A model generated the notes under the pieces. That model saw nothing but the letters and a program-made list of their open reading frames with translations, was not told the DNA's origin and did no database searches. Both the position numbers and the translations under genes were made by a program. From Cristatella mucedo (Eukaryota; Bryozoa; Phylactolaemata; Cristatellidae), in assembly GCA_009760855.2 (NCBI GenBank), contig WPIO01000142.1:207501-271500 (forward strand): a stretch of DNA of 64,000 nucleotides. Direction: 5' to 3'. This document shows positions 1 through 12,004 of this stretch, piece after piece; positions within the stretch are counted from its first letter, which is position 1, and each line of letters starts with the position of its first letter.

Positions 1-315
1 GACATGGCTGGTACACTTCCCTTTCAGTGTCTCGGGTACTCCTTCTCCTTGCTAAGAATATAAAACGAAGCTCGATAAATAATCTTAGCGCGCGAGTAGC
101 ATATTTGACCAGCCACAATGTTTCAAGTGACAAGACTGAGTGGAATCCGAAGCGTTAATATGCTACAGCGACCGTGAAAACACCACCCTGACCCGTCTTG
201 CGACTTCTAAACAACCTAGCTATACTTCATTGAAGAGGCGCTGGCACATTTCTGAGCCACTTCTCTATCTATCTATTTATATCTGTGTGTCTGTCTGTCT
301 GCATGCTCGGTGTGT

Positions 316-317
<2 letters not shown>

Positions 318-397
<80 letters not shown>
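318..397. repeat. (TG)n microsatellite
   Basis: About 80 bases of uninterrupted TG dinucleotide. The open frames across it (Cys-Val runs) are repeat artefacts. No gene is visible in 1-530. Confidence 0.97.
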
Positions 398-398
<1 letters not shown>

Positions 399-544
399 TA
401 CACTGTCCTTGAAGAGTTTCTATGAGCACCAGCTACCAGCACACTATTTTACTCAAAACACGCACGATTTACATTGACATCGGATCTAACTCGGTAGCAG
501 TTTCTATAACAAAGAAAAGCTAAGAAACATGCAATTACATATCA

Positions 545-1480
545 TTTATTGGGTAAAATCTATAACTTGTCGAGGCACCATGATTTTTGATAACTTCATC
601 CAACCGTTGTTAGCATTCACTCTTCCAGCTTTCACTTTCCGCTTCCGGCAGTTTTCTGGAGATATTGACACCCACCAATCCTTCAAAACCTCAAAGAGCT
701 CGTCGGATTTCAAGTGCCGGAGGACCTGAACCATAGAGCTCGGTCTACTTCATCCCATAGATGCTCTACTGGGTTCAAGTTCGACTTTGGCTTGGCCACT
801 GCATGACCTCAATTGGCTCGAAGCCGTGTCCACTGGGCTCGTGAAAAACTATTCAACTGTCCCAGCGATCTGCTTCGGATCGGTGTAATGCTGCCAACTG
901 AAATCGAGCCTGTTAAGAGTTTAAGCAGATGGCAAGCCAACATTCGGCACAATGTCGAGACAGAGATTCTGATCCATCCTTCCTTGAATCCTGTGCAGAT
1001 GCCAAACACCGGAAGTTAAGAAGCAACCCTAAACCGTTACACTTCCACCACCGAATTTCACGGTCTTTTGCAGACAACCATCCATGTACTCTTCACCTAT
1101 TAGCTTATTCACTTATTGAAAACAGCAGGAAAAGAGATTGAATATGGACTCGTCAGTCCACAGAATTCAGCTCCACTGTGAAGCTGTGGCCAATGCTGGC
1201 ATCGGCAAGACAATTCCAGCCTTACTTTTTTGTGCTGCACAGTCAAGTTTGAGTTCACCGAAAGCCTCTGTGATACCTTAGTCCAGATGGGTCTTAATAA
1301 TGTTTCTAACACTGCCCTTAGTGATCATCAGCCCCAGAGCGATTTCTCGGCTTGAATTGCCGTCTCCGTTGATCAATGTCAAAACTGCTCCCGTAGCTTC
1401 AGATAGTTGTGCACTTGGTGGCATGTTCAGGTCGCATACCAAGCCTCGATCGGGCTGGTATGGTAACGGGCTGGCCCTTA
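545..1480 (-). pseudogene. Tc1/mariner-like transposase relic
   Basis: Read on the minus strand, scattered frames follow the order of a Tc1-type transposase. A helix-turn-helix stretch comes first (about 1420-1290, with SSREIALGLMITKGSVRN). It is followed by the region around the first catalytic Asp (about 1220-1140, KKVRLELSCRCQHWP, then a GLTSPYSISF segment where the family has WSDES-like residues). Next comes a frame-shifted WWKCNGLG segment (about 1060-1030) matching the usual GGGSVMVWG. The second-Asp region is near 900-870 as a degraded DPK motif, and the C-terminal part reaches about 545. At least three frame changes and stops separate these pieces, so no transposase can be made. In the family the protein cuts and pastes DNA at TA sites in the nucleus. 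Terminal inverted repeats were not found, so the borders are unknown. Family assignment rests on motif order by eye. Confidence 0.6.
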
Positions 1481-1609
1481 CAGGTAAATGAGACATCCGA
1501 GCACCTTAGCTCATCACTGGCCAAGGCTTCGTCAGTGCCAAAGTGGGCCGAAAATAGATTCTGCTGGATGACTTCCAAGGAGAGCTGCATAGTCACGTGA
1601 GCATGCCTG

Positions 1610-2845
1610 CCCAGAGTATTGACGTGAATGGACAAAGATCATCCAAGGTACCTCGGAAATATGGGGTACCTCAGGGCTCCGTGCTAGGTCCGGTTCTTTT
1701 CACGGTTTATACTCTCCCTCTTGCTGATGTGATTGCCAAGCACAATCTAGGCTTTCACTTCTATGTGGATGACACTCAGTTGTACCTTTGAGTTGATCCC
1801 TCCCAGCCTTCGAGCACCTCGAATTCTCTCAACTAACTTGCTGCATGTATTGATGACATTCGCACATGGATGGCAGCAAATTTTCTTAAACTAAACGATG
1901 ATAAAACTAACGTTATTGGCAATCCAAGTGTGATTCGGAAATTGGAAAGGCTGACGCTCAAAATTGGCTCTGCCAGTATATCTTCAGTTGAATCAGCTCG
2001 AAATCAAGGTGTCATGTTCCAAAGTGACCTCTTAGACGACCCCATCTGCTCCACAATCAAGTGCCTACTTTCAGATACATAACATTGCTAAAATTCGGGC
2101 TTGTTTAGATAAGGATACCACGTCAAAGTTGATCCATGCATTTGTGACATCCCGTCTTGACTTCTGTAACTCACTGCTTGCTGGCCTACAGGCATGTGCG
2201 ATCAGGCGATTGCAGCTGGTGCAAAACTCCGCAGCTAGGCTTGTCTGTCGTGAGCATCGCAGTTGCCACATCACACCACTTCTGGCCGACCTGCACTAGC
2301 TACCAGTCAAGCAACGGGTCGACTTCAAAGTTTTGTTGCTGACTTTTAGGTCACTTCATTCTTTGGCTCCAGCCTATCTCTCAGATCTACTTCCCACCAG
2401 GCCAAGCATCGTACCACCTGCTTTTCGGAATCCAACAGTTTACCAATACCTCGTACAAACCTCAAATCCTTTGGAGACCATGCATTTAGTTTGTATGCTC
2501 CCAAAGCCTGGAACCCACTTCCGACTTTCGTCAGAGCATCTCCTGACTTGACCACATTTAAAAAGAACTTAAACACACCTACTTATCCCAGCATTTAGTG
2601 GGTACCTGTGATTCGTCCTTCACGTGCTTATGCATGCTGACACTGTGAATGCTGCCACTAACCACACTTGCATGCTGACCTTGTGCATGTCACCCCTAAC
2701 CATCTTATTCATGTTGTTAATCAAGCATGATATTACTCACCATTCAATCGTGTTTCCCTTTGCAGCAAATGTAAAGCGCGTAGAAACAGACTGAGTTCTC
2801 TGAGGGCGCTGTATCAAGTGCATTATTATTATTATTATAATTATT
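1610..2845 (+). mobile_element. LINE-A, L2/CR1-like non-LTR retrotransposon, longest copy
   Basis: A 5'-truncated LINE. Frame pieces run from reverse transcriptase motif B ([12 protein letters not shown], about 1665-1700) to the active-site box as [10 protein letters not shown] (about 1760-1790). They continue through the FLKLNDDKT segment (about 1880), the thumb and C-terminal region (RRLQLVQNSAARLVC-like, about 2205-2250) and a LHSLAPAYLSDLL-like segment (about 2350-2390). In-frame stops and shifts make it inactive. The 3' end (about 2763-2845) is the family tail: AAGCGCGTAG, a spacer, TTCTCTGAGGGCGCT, then an ATT repeat. In L2/CR1-type LINEs the enzyme copies the element's own RNA at a nicked target and recognises such a 3' tail. 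This copy anchors the LINE-A family that recurs through the window. Confidence 0.85.
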
Positions 2846-3347
2846 ATCTACATGGGAACCCATGACTCTTGCCAGCAAAGGCAGTTACTCATTAAGCCAA
2901 CCGTAACAAACTGCAACTATGGCTAATACTGTATTGACAGATTGCTAAAATTTAATAATTTGTGTAGCCTAATGACTCACTCAAATATGGGCATTATTAG
3001 CAATAACCGAACTCAGATCGACGGACCAGGTGCATTGAAACGTTTGGAGGGCAGTGTATATACTTATGTATCTCCAGCTCTCTTTTTTTTCTATTCCATC
3101 TATCTCAGCCCTCTGTACACACTCAGGTGGATCTGAATTCTTTCACCTACTCACCCTCACATATCATCCACCACCAAACCTGGCTGACTGTATTGGCAGG
3201 GTAGCAGAAATAATAAGTTTAGCAATAACTATAGTAAGACATTTGTACGGCATCCTGAGACTACTTAGTCTCTTACAAGGTATTTGACATACGCTGGAAA
3301 GAAAGCATTTCAATTGGTTTGTGATAACATGAACAGTGTCGGCACGC
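2846..3347. other. intergenic, no gene seen
   Basis: AT-richer unique-looking sequence with only short open frames. Nothing recognised. Confidence 0.6.
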
Positions 3348-3353
3348 ATAAGC

Positions 3354-3490
3354 CGAGCTGGTTTGGTCCAGTGGTCAAGGTGCTCGCCCCGACCAAGGTC
3401 TGGCTGAGGTCGTGGGCTCGAGCCCCGAGGCATATGTCAATTGCATGAATAGAGATTAAGTTGTCTTGGGGTGCTATACAAACGAATTAT
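3354..3490 (+). mobile_element. SINE family 1, tRNA-derived, copy 1
   Basis: The head looks like a tRNA: an A-box-like TGGTCCAGTGGTCAAGG and a B-box-like GGGCTCGAGCCCC. The tail (GAGATTAAGTTGTCTTGGGG then TGCTATACAAA) matches the LINE-A 3' end. ATAAGC flanks the copy at 3348-3353 and 3491-3496 and is a plausible target duplication. Such elements are transcribed by RNA polymerase III and moved by LINE enzymes. Confidence 0.85.
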
Positions 3491-3769
3491 ATAAGCACAC
3501 AGAGTAAAATTTAGATGCTCTGAATAAATGCTGTTTAAAACAGACTTAACTTCACTATCGGGGCAGCGGCATGCCCAGTTCTGAAGGCAAGCCCAGGTAA
3601 GAAAGAAGAAGCTCTGAGCACTGCCACAAGGTTTGCATCACCAAAGCATGCCTCTCGGGATGGTAAAGATAAATAGACAAATAAACCCATGTTGACTAAC
3701 TGTGTCCGATAGTTACAATCCTTAGTTATAATATTTGTGAGAGAGACCTAGTGACACAGAGAGAAGACA

Positions 3770-3782
3770 GAGAGACAGAGAC

Positions 3783-3819
<37 letters not shown>

Positions 3820-3822
3820 GAG

Positions 3823-3896
<74 letters not shown>

Positions 3897-3913
3897 CAGA
3901 CAGAGAGACTGAC

Positions 3914-3980
<67 letters not shown>

Positions 3981-4000
3981 GAGACAGAGAGAAGGAGAAA
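3770..4000. repeat. (GA)n/(GACA)n purine-rich microsatellite
   Basis: Alternating GA and GACA tracts over about 230 bases. The long minus-strand Ser/Leu/Val/Cys frame crossing this and the next TG tract is an artefact of the repeats. Confidence 0.95.
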
Positions 4001-4246
4001 CCGCATGCAAAGTAAGAAGTTAAGATTGCTGGTAGCCGAATGCTCAGTATTTACCCAGTTAATGAAGACGAATTTCGACAAGCCAGTGTTGGGATCCGTA
4101 ACACGGCAGTAGACATACATCAGTTTGCCACTGCTCAACGACTCCACCATGTCCTCGTAGTTTTCTGCAGAAGGCAATGACAGGTGACCAAAGCAATCCG
4201 AGCGCCTTACGGTCCAGACACCAAGCAGCCAAGCAGGCAGTGTGGG

Positions 4247-4322
4247 CACACACACATGCACACACACCCACCCACACCCACCCACACCCACACGCACGCA
4301 CGCACACACACTGAGACACACA

Positions 4323-4401
<79 letters not shown>

Positions 4402-4425
4402 ACACACCGAGCATGCAGACAGACA

Positions 4426-4461
<36 letters not shown>
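4247..4461. repeat. (CA)n microsatellite, interrupted
   Basis: CA repeats with CCCACAC and CGCA interruptions, in two blocks separated by GACACACCGAGCATGCAGAC. Confidence 0.95.
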
Positions 4462-4462
<1 letters not shown>

Positions 4463-4464
4463 TA

Positions 4465-5650
4465 CCACCAGACAGGATCGACAGCTATCCAGGCCACTTA
4501 ATCAGAGAAAATAAGACTGCTTGCTTAGATAGCTAGGGCTGGTGGCTGGCTGATGCTTTTTGCAGGCTGACAGGCATGATGCAGTAGCCTTTAAGGTGGC
4601 AGCAGCAACTGCAGCTGAGCTGCAACATGTTCACTCCAGCTCAGCGCAAAAAGGTGCACGGTGCAATTAAAGCCGGCAGGTCGGCAAGCAGTGTGGGGAG
4701 CAGAATGTCTGTGCAATGGGCTTGGGCAAGTGCTGCCATACGTTTGCCTATCAATATATCACAGCAGTCACGAGCAGCCTGACGACGTAAGGCAGTGCCG
4801 GTGGCCGGGCAACAGATCTCTCCTGAGTGAGACTGGGCGCCCATACTGGGAAGAGCAAGGTTTTGTCATGGATCACCGAGGGACCCAATCAGCAAACAAT
4901 GGCCCTGCTGGCCGGCCAACGTGACTTAATCGAAGAGCAGCTGCAGCGACAGCAGAGCCCCGCCATGCCAACTGCCTTTGCCGGTCGCCCAGAGCTGGCC
5001 TGGTAACAAGTGGGCTCTGTGCATCCGCAAGCCGAACGTGGCACTGGCATCAGCAACAGACGGTCCAAATTACACCGGTCATCAGTGACAGCTGGTAGCC
5101 AACAGACCTACGTTGAGCGGTGCAACACAGCAGGCACAGAAAGGGCAGCAGCTAGCAGCAGCAGACTGTTGCTCGGACGATAAGCAGCCGGCGGCTGGCT
5201 CAGAGCACAGCGGTCGGTGGCAAACACACTGGGCTATCTGCTCTGGCCGATCGGCTGTAAAAGGTTCCGGGTTTCAGCATTGATTGCCATAAGTGGCCCC
5301 CCAAAGTCATCTGGCAATGCTAAGTGGTTGCTTGGCAACCAGCTGAAAACTTCAGATGCCACCAATTGACCCGGCACCCCTTTGCTGGATCAGTGCAAGT
5401 TTTTAGAGTACCCAAAGCCGAAGCAGCTTTATGCAGTCTTTACGAAGTCGTCGATACTTGGTCAATGGGTTGCCCTCCCCACGAAAGTAGCAGAAGGCAG
5501 GGTTCTAAGACAGCAATTTTCTAGGTAACCAATTTCCAAGCAGCAATTTCCGGTGCGCTACCGGTTACACGAGCACAGATATGCAAAAGGACTATCATTA
5601 ATCTCTTGAACAAACTTTCAAGGTCAAAGAAGTGATATCACACGTCTCAA
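4465..5650. other. intergenic, CAG/GCAG-rich, no gene seen
   Basis: No open frame above about 90 codons and no recognised motif. CAG-rich words recur (for example near 5150-5170). Confidence 0.6.
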
Positions 5651-5669
5651 GTGGACTAAGATATGCATA

Positions 5670-5738
5670 TCTAAAGCACCTTGAAAGAGATTTAGTTCTC
5701 TATGGGTGCTTTATCAAAATTATCATTATTATTATTAT
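5670..5738 (+). mobile_element. LINE-A 3' tail with compensated hairpin
   Basis: Tail only: AAGCACC, GAAAGAGATTTAGTTCTCT, then GGTGCTT and an ATT run. Where the family consensus has AAGCGCC pairing with GGCGCTT, this copy has AAGCACC pairing with GGTGCTT, so the stem is kept by a double change. Confidence 0.8.
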
Positions 5739-5739
5739 G

Positions 5740-6655
5740 GAGCTGCATCGGAAGGATAGCTCCAACGGCTCAGCACCAATCAAGCCGATCACAAGGGGCA
5801 CAACTTGGAAATCAAGGGAAATAGGCTTTGAGGGCCGACTCGAGCACTGGATGATCAGGCTCTACGGATGAGACAAATCAAAAACATTTCTCGGCAACGA
5901 TCGCTGATATGGCTACGCTAGATATATCATCAGCTGCCGATTCAGACGAGTTGCGATTGATATTTGCAGTGAATGAGATAACTGAGATTGCACAGTCTAG
6001 CCAACGAAACATGGGAAGCACAAGCAGTACAAAAGCAGAATGATAGATAGCCTACTCTTCATGTGCACTGCATTGATCTCAGATGATGGATCTCAGTTCT
6101 GGGGTTCTGGGTGCTCGTACTTTACGAGCCCGTTTTCGGGCTCCAGACCTGCAGCAGGCGATTTCTGTATTACCCACTGCAAGCCTGAGTGACTGCAGCT
6201 TGCAGCTAGGGCCCTTCTAAGGCTAAATTCGTGAGGCTGTTGAGTCAGCTGAACTTTCGTGGCCTCTGCAAAGGTGGCACGTCTGACCTCCTTCGAGGCA
6301 CTCGGCAAAGCACTGACGTGCCTTGACAAGCGTGTCAGCTTTTCCTTTTCATCCAGTTCAAAGCGACACCAATCAACGACACAATTTCTACCCACATGAT
6401 AAGTACACGAACAGTGCATACGGACAAATCAATTGCCTGAGAGATGTAGATGGTTTTCAGCTTTGCTGTCGATGTTGTCAAGTCAGTGGGTCAGTGAGAA
6501 TATCGAGCTGTTATACGGGCAGCAAGCTCTGGGTCCGGTGCACATATTAACAATAAGCATAAAATATAAAATACAAAACATAAAAATAAGGCTTGGGGCT
6601 CATCTGCCAGAGCTGAATTGGAGTGCTGCACCTCATTACCTCTACTTTTGTATTT
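5740..6655. other. intergenic, no gene seen
   Basis: Short frames only, the longest a 108-codon minus frame at 6093-6419 with no recognisable motif. It could be chance. Confidence 0.5.
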
Positions 6656-6658
6656 TTT

Positions 6659-6900
6659 GCATCTCCGCCTGTAACTCCACAAAGTAATAAAGACCATGTG
6701 GGTGTTACGCAGGAGAGTTTTGTATAGCGCACTCACAGCCTAAGCGGCTTTCGGTACGAATTCGGTACCCAACAGACTTCGTCTCACGCAACAAAGAGAA
6801 AGTGGGAAGCATAGCAGAACCAGGAGAGCAGTTGAGGTAGTGAGTAGCATAGAAGTAGCAGCTCAGGACCGCTGAAAAAGATGTGCCATGGTCGGCAGTA
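6659..6900 (-). mobile_element. LINE-B 3' end
   Basis: Matches the 3' ends at about 12560-12835 and 62193-62465 almost base for base (TAACTCCACAAAG, then GACCATGTGGGTGTTACG, then GCCTAAGCGGCTTTCGG). Read on the minus strand it encodes the C-terminus of the LINE-B reverse-transcriptase protein and the 3' untranslated tail. Confidence 0.85.
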
Positions 6901-7640
6901 GGAGAGTAGTTGTCTCAACTAACTGCACTCAAAATGCACATCTCGACCTTGCGATGAAGGCGAGTATTTCACGCTGGGCCCGCGCGCATATTGGGGTCAG
7001 GTTAATCTATCAACCAGACACTGACGCTGGCTGTAGGCTTGGTGAAGCAGGTCAGATGCCGACCGAGCAATCAAGATGAAGGCTTGGACAAGTCGTTTTC
7101 CGGGTTTAAATCCCACGAAGGCACCTATGAGATTACATATATCGGCCGATTAAGAAGCAGTTGTAATATCGGTTGCCTATGCAGGTGATTTTTTAAAAGG
7201 ACAAGTTTGCAGAGATGAGTGCCATTCACACTGCAGAGGGCGACGAGGTCAAGGTTAGGAGAAAGGCAAACTGCTAAACAAATGCGCAATTGATTGGTTA
7301 CCGCCATGCTATCATCAAATAACCCATGGCCAGTTGTGCTGCACCCACGAATCACAAAGATGCTTTCATCTTTATTCTGACCCATCGTGGTCCATCGTTG
7401 CCGCCAAGGGCAGCGGCGCCGCGGACAGTGCACAGCACTGGGGCAAGCGATCTTTCTGCCTGCGCTCTCGGACAGTACACAGCCACCGTCGATGGGCAGG
7501 CAGTGTGCAGAACCTATTAGCAGAGAGTCTCGCCCAGTGCAAATGGCCAACGGAAGCCGCACGAACACAGACGATCAGCAGAAGAGCAGCAAAAATGCAG
7601 TAAGGGCCTTGAGGAAGGGAGGCTGAAAATGTGTTCTGAG
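6901..7640. other. intergenic, no gene seen
   Basis: Overlapping frames on both strands at 7125-7626 have no recognised motif and no supporting splice or promoter context. Confidence 0.5.
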
Positions 7641-7650
7641 GAGCCCGGCA

Positions 7651-7829
7651 AGGAGGAGGAGGAGGAGGAGGAGGAGGAGGAGGAGGAGGAGGAGGAGGAG
7701 GAGGAGGAGGAGGAGGAGGAGGAGGAGGAGGAGGAGGAGGAGGAGGAGGAGGAGGAGGAGGAGGAGGAGGAGGAGGGGGGGGTGGAGGGGGAGGAGGAGG
7801 AGGAGGAGGAGGAGGAGGAGGAGGAGCAA
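7651..7829. repeat. (GGA)n trinucleotide repeat
   Basis: About 180 bases of GGA with one GGGGGGTGGAGGGG interruption near 7777-7790. The poly-Glu, poly-Pro and poly-Leu frames here are three readings of the same repeat. Confidence 0.97.
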
Positions 7830-8390
7830 GCAAGCAGCAGCTCACCGAGCCGGCAATCGGTTGCACTGATAGAGAGCCCCAGTCAAATGGGTGGTGGGAT
7901 TTGGCAAGGAGCTTGGCCACTGGGGTACCCAAATTATGACGCCAACCCTTAGAGCAGACAAGAGCGCCTGATTACTGCCAAGCCTGTTGCTGTACCATAC
8001 TGGCCAATTTAGGCCACCCGGTAGGCCAACCGAGTGCGTTCACAAATTAGTGGCCTACTGAGCCAGTAGAGAGGCCTGCCTGGCCTGTGGCTGGTGCTAA
8101 TAGACAGGCCAGCAACTGGCCTGTTTCTTCAGCAACTAGCTTCTGTTAATGAATGAACGAATGGATTGACCGACCCAAGGGTCAATTGCTCCCTGTGCCT
8201 GCCAATCAGGTTGTCAAGCTATGAAGCATCCATCGCCTACCACTGCCTCAACAATATCATCCCACCAGCCTGCCATGTGGCTAGTGACCGCTTTGGATAG
8301 GATCAGCTGCGCACATACATGGGAGCACAACCCGGTGATGGCATGCCTGCCGGCAGAGTGCTACAGCACGCATGCACGACTGCACCCAAG
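7830..8390. other. intergenic, GGCC-rich, no gene seen
   Basis: Many GGCC and AGGCC words (7985-8120). No coding signal. Confidence 0.5.
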
Positions 8391-8392
<2 letters not shown>

Positions 8393-8480
<88 letters not shown>

Positions 8481-8500
8481 CATGCACACACACACACACA
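8393..8500. repeat. (CA)n microsatellite
   Basis: About 108 bases of CA with rare G substitutions. His-Thr and Val-Cys frames are artefacts. Confidence 0.97.
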
Positions 8501-9229
8501 TCGGGCTGGCACACTACCACAAGAGGTGGCTGCATGCTGCCCACAATTTCGATCGCTTGCTGCAATTGAGTTCTCTACTCGAGCATGCCAATCGCAGCCC
8601 AGCAGATGCTTACCTCCGGTCTCCACGAGCTTGATGGTTGAGGTCTGACCCTCGTAGCCATACAGAGCCCTGCAGCAGAAGACAAAGCATGCTGATGCTT
8701 GAGCTGCTGATGGGGCCGAGTGTGTCGTTCAGAGACCACTACCACCCGAGCGCCCGCAGCAGCGGATGCAGTGGCAGCAGCAGCAGCTGCTGCTGCTGCC
8801 ACTGGGGGTGGGGGTAGCCGTGCTACCACCGGCCCTTCACTAGCCACCTGAAGGAAAGGGCCGAGGGACGTGAAGTCCACGCAGACGGCTTGCCGGACGC
8901 TCCAGCAAGCACGTCACATAAAGCAAAGGCAAGGCGGGGCACAGCGCCCCTGCAGTGCCTGCTGCTGAAACCGCTTGCGCTACTCGGGGTGCCTTTCATC
9001 GAGCGATGCCCATCTGCCCTGAGTCATCCTCTGCGGCCGACTCACTCGCTGCTGACGAGCTGCGCCCGGGCACCAGAGAAGGACAGACAGACACGTCGAA
9101 CCATTCGAACGGTGCATTCCAAAACAAAGCATCGAGACATTAAGCAGCGGCTCGATGAAGTGGGCCGCCGCTGTTCCTTCCCAGGAGTCGACCACGAGTC
9201 GGATTCACGAGCCTCAGTCGAAACTTGAG
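8501..9229. other. intergenic, no gene seen
   Basis: Includes a CAG/CTG palindromic stretch near 8770-8800 (GCAGCAGCAGCTGCTGCTGC). The frame at 8890-9228 (+) is unrecognised. Confidence 0.5.
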
Positions 9230-9237
9230 TCTCATGA

Positions 9238-9281
9238 TAATAATAATGCACTTGATAAAGCGCCCTCAGAGAACTCTTGAA
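9238..9281 (-). mobile_element. LINE-A tail, extremely truncated insertion
   Basis: Only about 44 bases of the family 3' end are present, in reverse (TAATAATAATGCACTTG, then AAAGCGCCCTCAGAGAACTC). The 8-bp word TCTCATGA lies at 9230-9237 and again at 9282-9289, a good target duplication, so this looks like a real but very short insertion. Confidence 0.75.
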
Positions 9282-9289
9282 TCTCATGA

Positions 9290-10600
9290 GCCGCTGGCCA
9301 ATGGATGAAAAGCGAGGGAGGGGTGGAGGGAGGCAGCAGCCAGCCGGCAAAGATGGACGTTTTTTTATAGCGTCGAGCAGTCAGCTACAGCACAGCTAGC
9401 AGCAGCAGCCAAGCCCCCACCCCCCACCACCAGCACCAGCTTGGCTGCCGGATATGCTTCAAATGCCACTAACAAGCTTTGCATCCCTCGGCAGCCGGCA
9501 GCTGGCTGAGCCAGATGATAAAGGCCTGCCTCAACCGAGGGCCAATTTAAGGCTGCATGTGACTCATAAGGCGATCAGCCAATCGATCGGATTGGTGGCA
9601 CAGACCAGGCAGCAGATCCCTAGAGACAGGCTAGCTGTATCGGCAGACTGGTCAGCCTTTGACGGTCACTGACCGGCAGCTGCTGAGCGCTCAGACTAGA
9701 GGCTGCTAGGTGCAGAGCCAGAGTTCTAGGCTCAAAAGCGAGCCACCACCCACTCAAGCATCCCTGTGCCCCCCCCCAAGGCCTGCTCGCCCTGCGTGCG
9801 CAGCAGCTGAGGCAACAGAATGACAGGAAAGCGGCGCACAGCCCGTTGATGACAGAGCAGGCGCACAGACACCGAAAGAATCAAAACCTCAGTGGCTAGC
9901 GACTGCCCAACGCCCTGCGGCTGGTCGTAGCGTGCCTGATCTTGACAGCTGTCTCTTGCCGGATTTGCAAACGCGGCGGATGTACCCACTGCCATCATCA
10001 TCGGCGAGCAGCAGCAGCAGCAGCAGCAGCGATTCGATTACAGCCGTAAAGAATTTTTCGACTACAGCCAGCAGGCTTTGCCGGTTCAAAGGCAATGCAG
10101 CCTTGAGAAAGTATGGGCACGCAAATCGTAAGACCAGCTGGACGGCAGGAAGTGCCCACTTCGTACAAGCACAAGCCTCTCTGCTGCTCGATCGTTCCTT
10201 TGCAGCCAGCACAAGACAAGGGTACCTGGTGAGGTTCCCACCCACCAACCAGCCGGACGGAAGCAAACGGGCAGAGCAATGCTCGGGAAGGGTGCAACTG
10301 TGCAGTGCACACGCACGCACCTCCCCGAGCAGCAAGGAGTACGTCACTAGTGGCCCTGGATACCGTAATGTAATAATGGTGTAATTCACCATACGGTGCC
10401 TAACAAGAGCTCAATCTCTACACAGGCAAGCTGCTTCACGTATGTAGAGGCTCGCTCCCACGATCTCGGTGGTCAAAGGTGAGCGCCTTGCCACAGGGGT
10501 GGTGCCGAACCCGGGAGGCCGCCTGTGCCACCACGGTCCTTGATCGATGTGCAACAGCTGGCAGCGAGTGTGGCATGCTTTGCCAGCCAATGCAGCATCC
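9290..10600. other. intergenic with CAG-rich tract, no recognised gene
   Basis: Overlapping frames at 9932-10384 (+) and 9889-10392 (-) share an AGC/CTG repeat around 10010-10030. Neither shows a motif, and they cannot both be real. I regard both as unsupported. Confidence 0.5.
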
Positions 10601-10675
10601 TCCTCCTCTTACCTCCCAGCATCCTCCTCCTTCTCAGCATCCTCCTCCCTTCCAGCATCCTCCTCCTCCCTCCCG
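10598..10675. repeat. degenerate CAGCATCCTCCTCC tandem repeat
   Basis: Four imperfect copies of a 14-22 base unit with core CAGCATCCTCCTCC. Confidence 0.8.
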
Positions 10676-11320
10676 CAGGCAGGAGGCGGTGGTGATGGCT
10701 GAGTACTGACAGAGCTGGTACTACCAGCAAATGCTGCCGAGCTTGCCTGTTTAGGTGGGAGAGTGCAATCGTTAAGGTGGGAGGGGATCCAAAGACAAAA
10801 TTTTAGGTTTTCTGCATCGGACTGAGCACGGCGCCTCGTGCGACAGGAGCTCAGGGAACTCAGAGACTCAGGGCTCAACAGTTTCATCCGGTCAGAGTGA
10901 GCGCAAGGCCCTGCTCCCAGCTCGAGCCACTCGGCTCAGATACAGGCACAGCTCGCTTCCCGTGCGGCCGTCCACGAATGGCACGAACGGGCATAACGGG
11001 GTAAGCACCGCACATCGCCGTCTTCCGACTTGCCACGTGCCCAGTCGTTCGTGCTGCTGCCGAGCCCCGAGCTGAGCTGACCTCTGGGTGGTGGAGGCAC
11101 TGCTCTCTGACGTTCGAAAAAAATTCGGCTGCCACTGGTCAAGTGGCCATTCGATCTTCAGCTCATATTCATCCCAATTTGGTATCTCGCAGCACATCGC
11201 TTCCGGTTCTCAAGCGGTTGGCACTTAGCGTATGCAGGTCTGCGAGAAGCCAGCTGCACCTTCGCTGCAGGTGAGCCACTACCTGGTGACTGTTTCCGGA
11301 ATCGCTTTCATCGTGTGCAC
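10676..11320. other. intergenic, no gene seen
   Basis: Minus-strand frames of 68-101 codons overlap each other here. None is recognised. Confidence 0.5.
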
Positions 11321-11455
11321 GGATCGTAGCCCAGGGGTAAGGAGCTTTTACTTCACGACCGTGGTCCTGGGCTAGAGTCCTTCAGAAGGCAATCCTCTAT
11401 TGCCCATTCCAAACGGTGATGGCCATTAGCTCTTCTGCTGCTATATATAAATGAG
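11321..11455 (+). mobile_element. SINE family 2, tRNA-derived, copy 1
   Basis: A-box-like TAGCCCAGGGGTAAGGAG, then GACCGTGGTCCTGGGCTAGAG in the B-box position. The body is CAATCCTCTATTGCC, and the tail is CTCTTCTGCTGCTATATATA then AATGAGGC. The tail differs from SINE family 1. Confidence 0.75.
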
Positions 11456-11593
11456 GCTGCTTGATCTGCTAACCTTTATTTATTTTGAGTCACCCACTGC
11501 TACCGAGGTCTAAGGAGCAAGCAGTTACCAACTGCCCAAAGCAGTCCACCGGATTGAACAGGTGGCTTGTGAAATGCAACCACTACTCTTGCT

Positions 11594-11974
<381 letters not shown>

Positions 11975-12004
11975 TTAGCATTATCTTCATGGAAAGTTAA
12001 GTGA

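Noticed and set aside
3722-4468. 248-codon minus-strand frame of Cys-Val and Ser-Leu runs
   Set aside because: It is a translation of TG and GA microsatellites. The middle part has no motif.
7372-7952. Poly-Pro, poly-Leu and poly-Glu proteins
   Set aside because: Three frames of one GGA repeat.
9889-10392. Overlapping sense and antisense frames of 150-167 codons
   Set aside because: Mutually exclusive, centred on a CAG repeat, and no motif in either.
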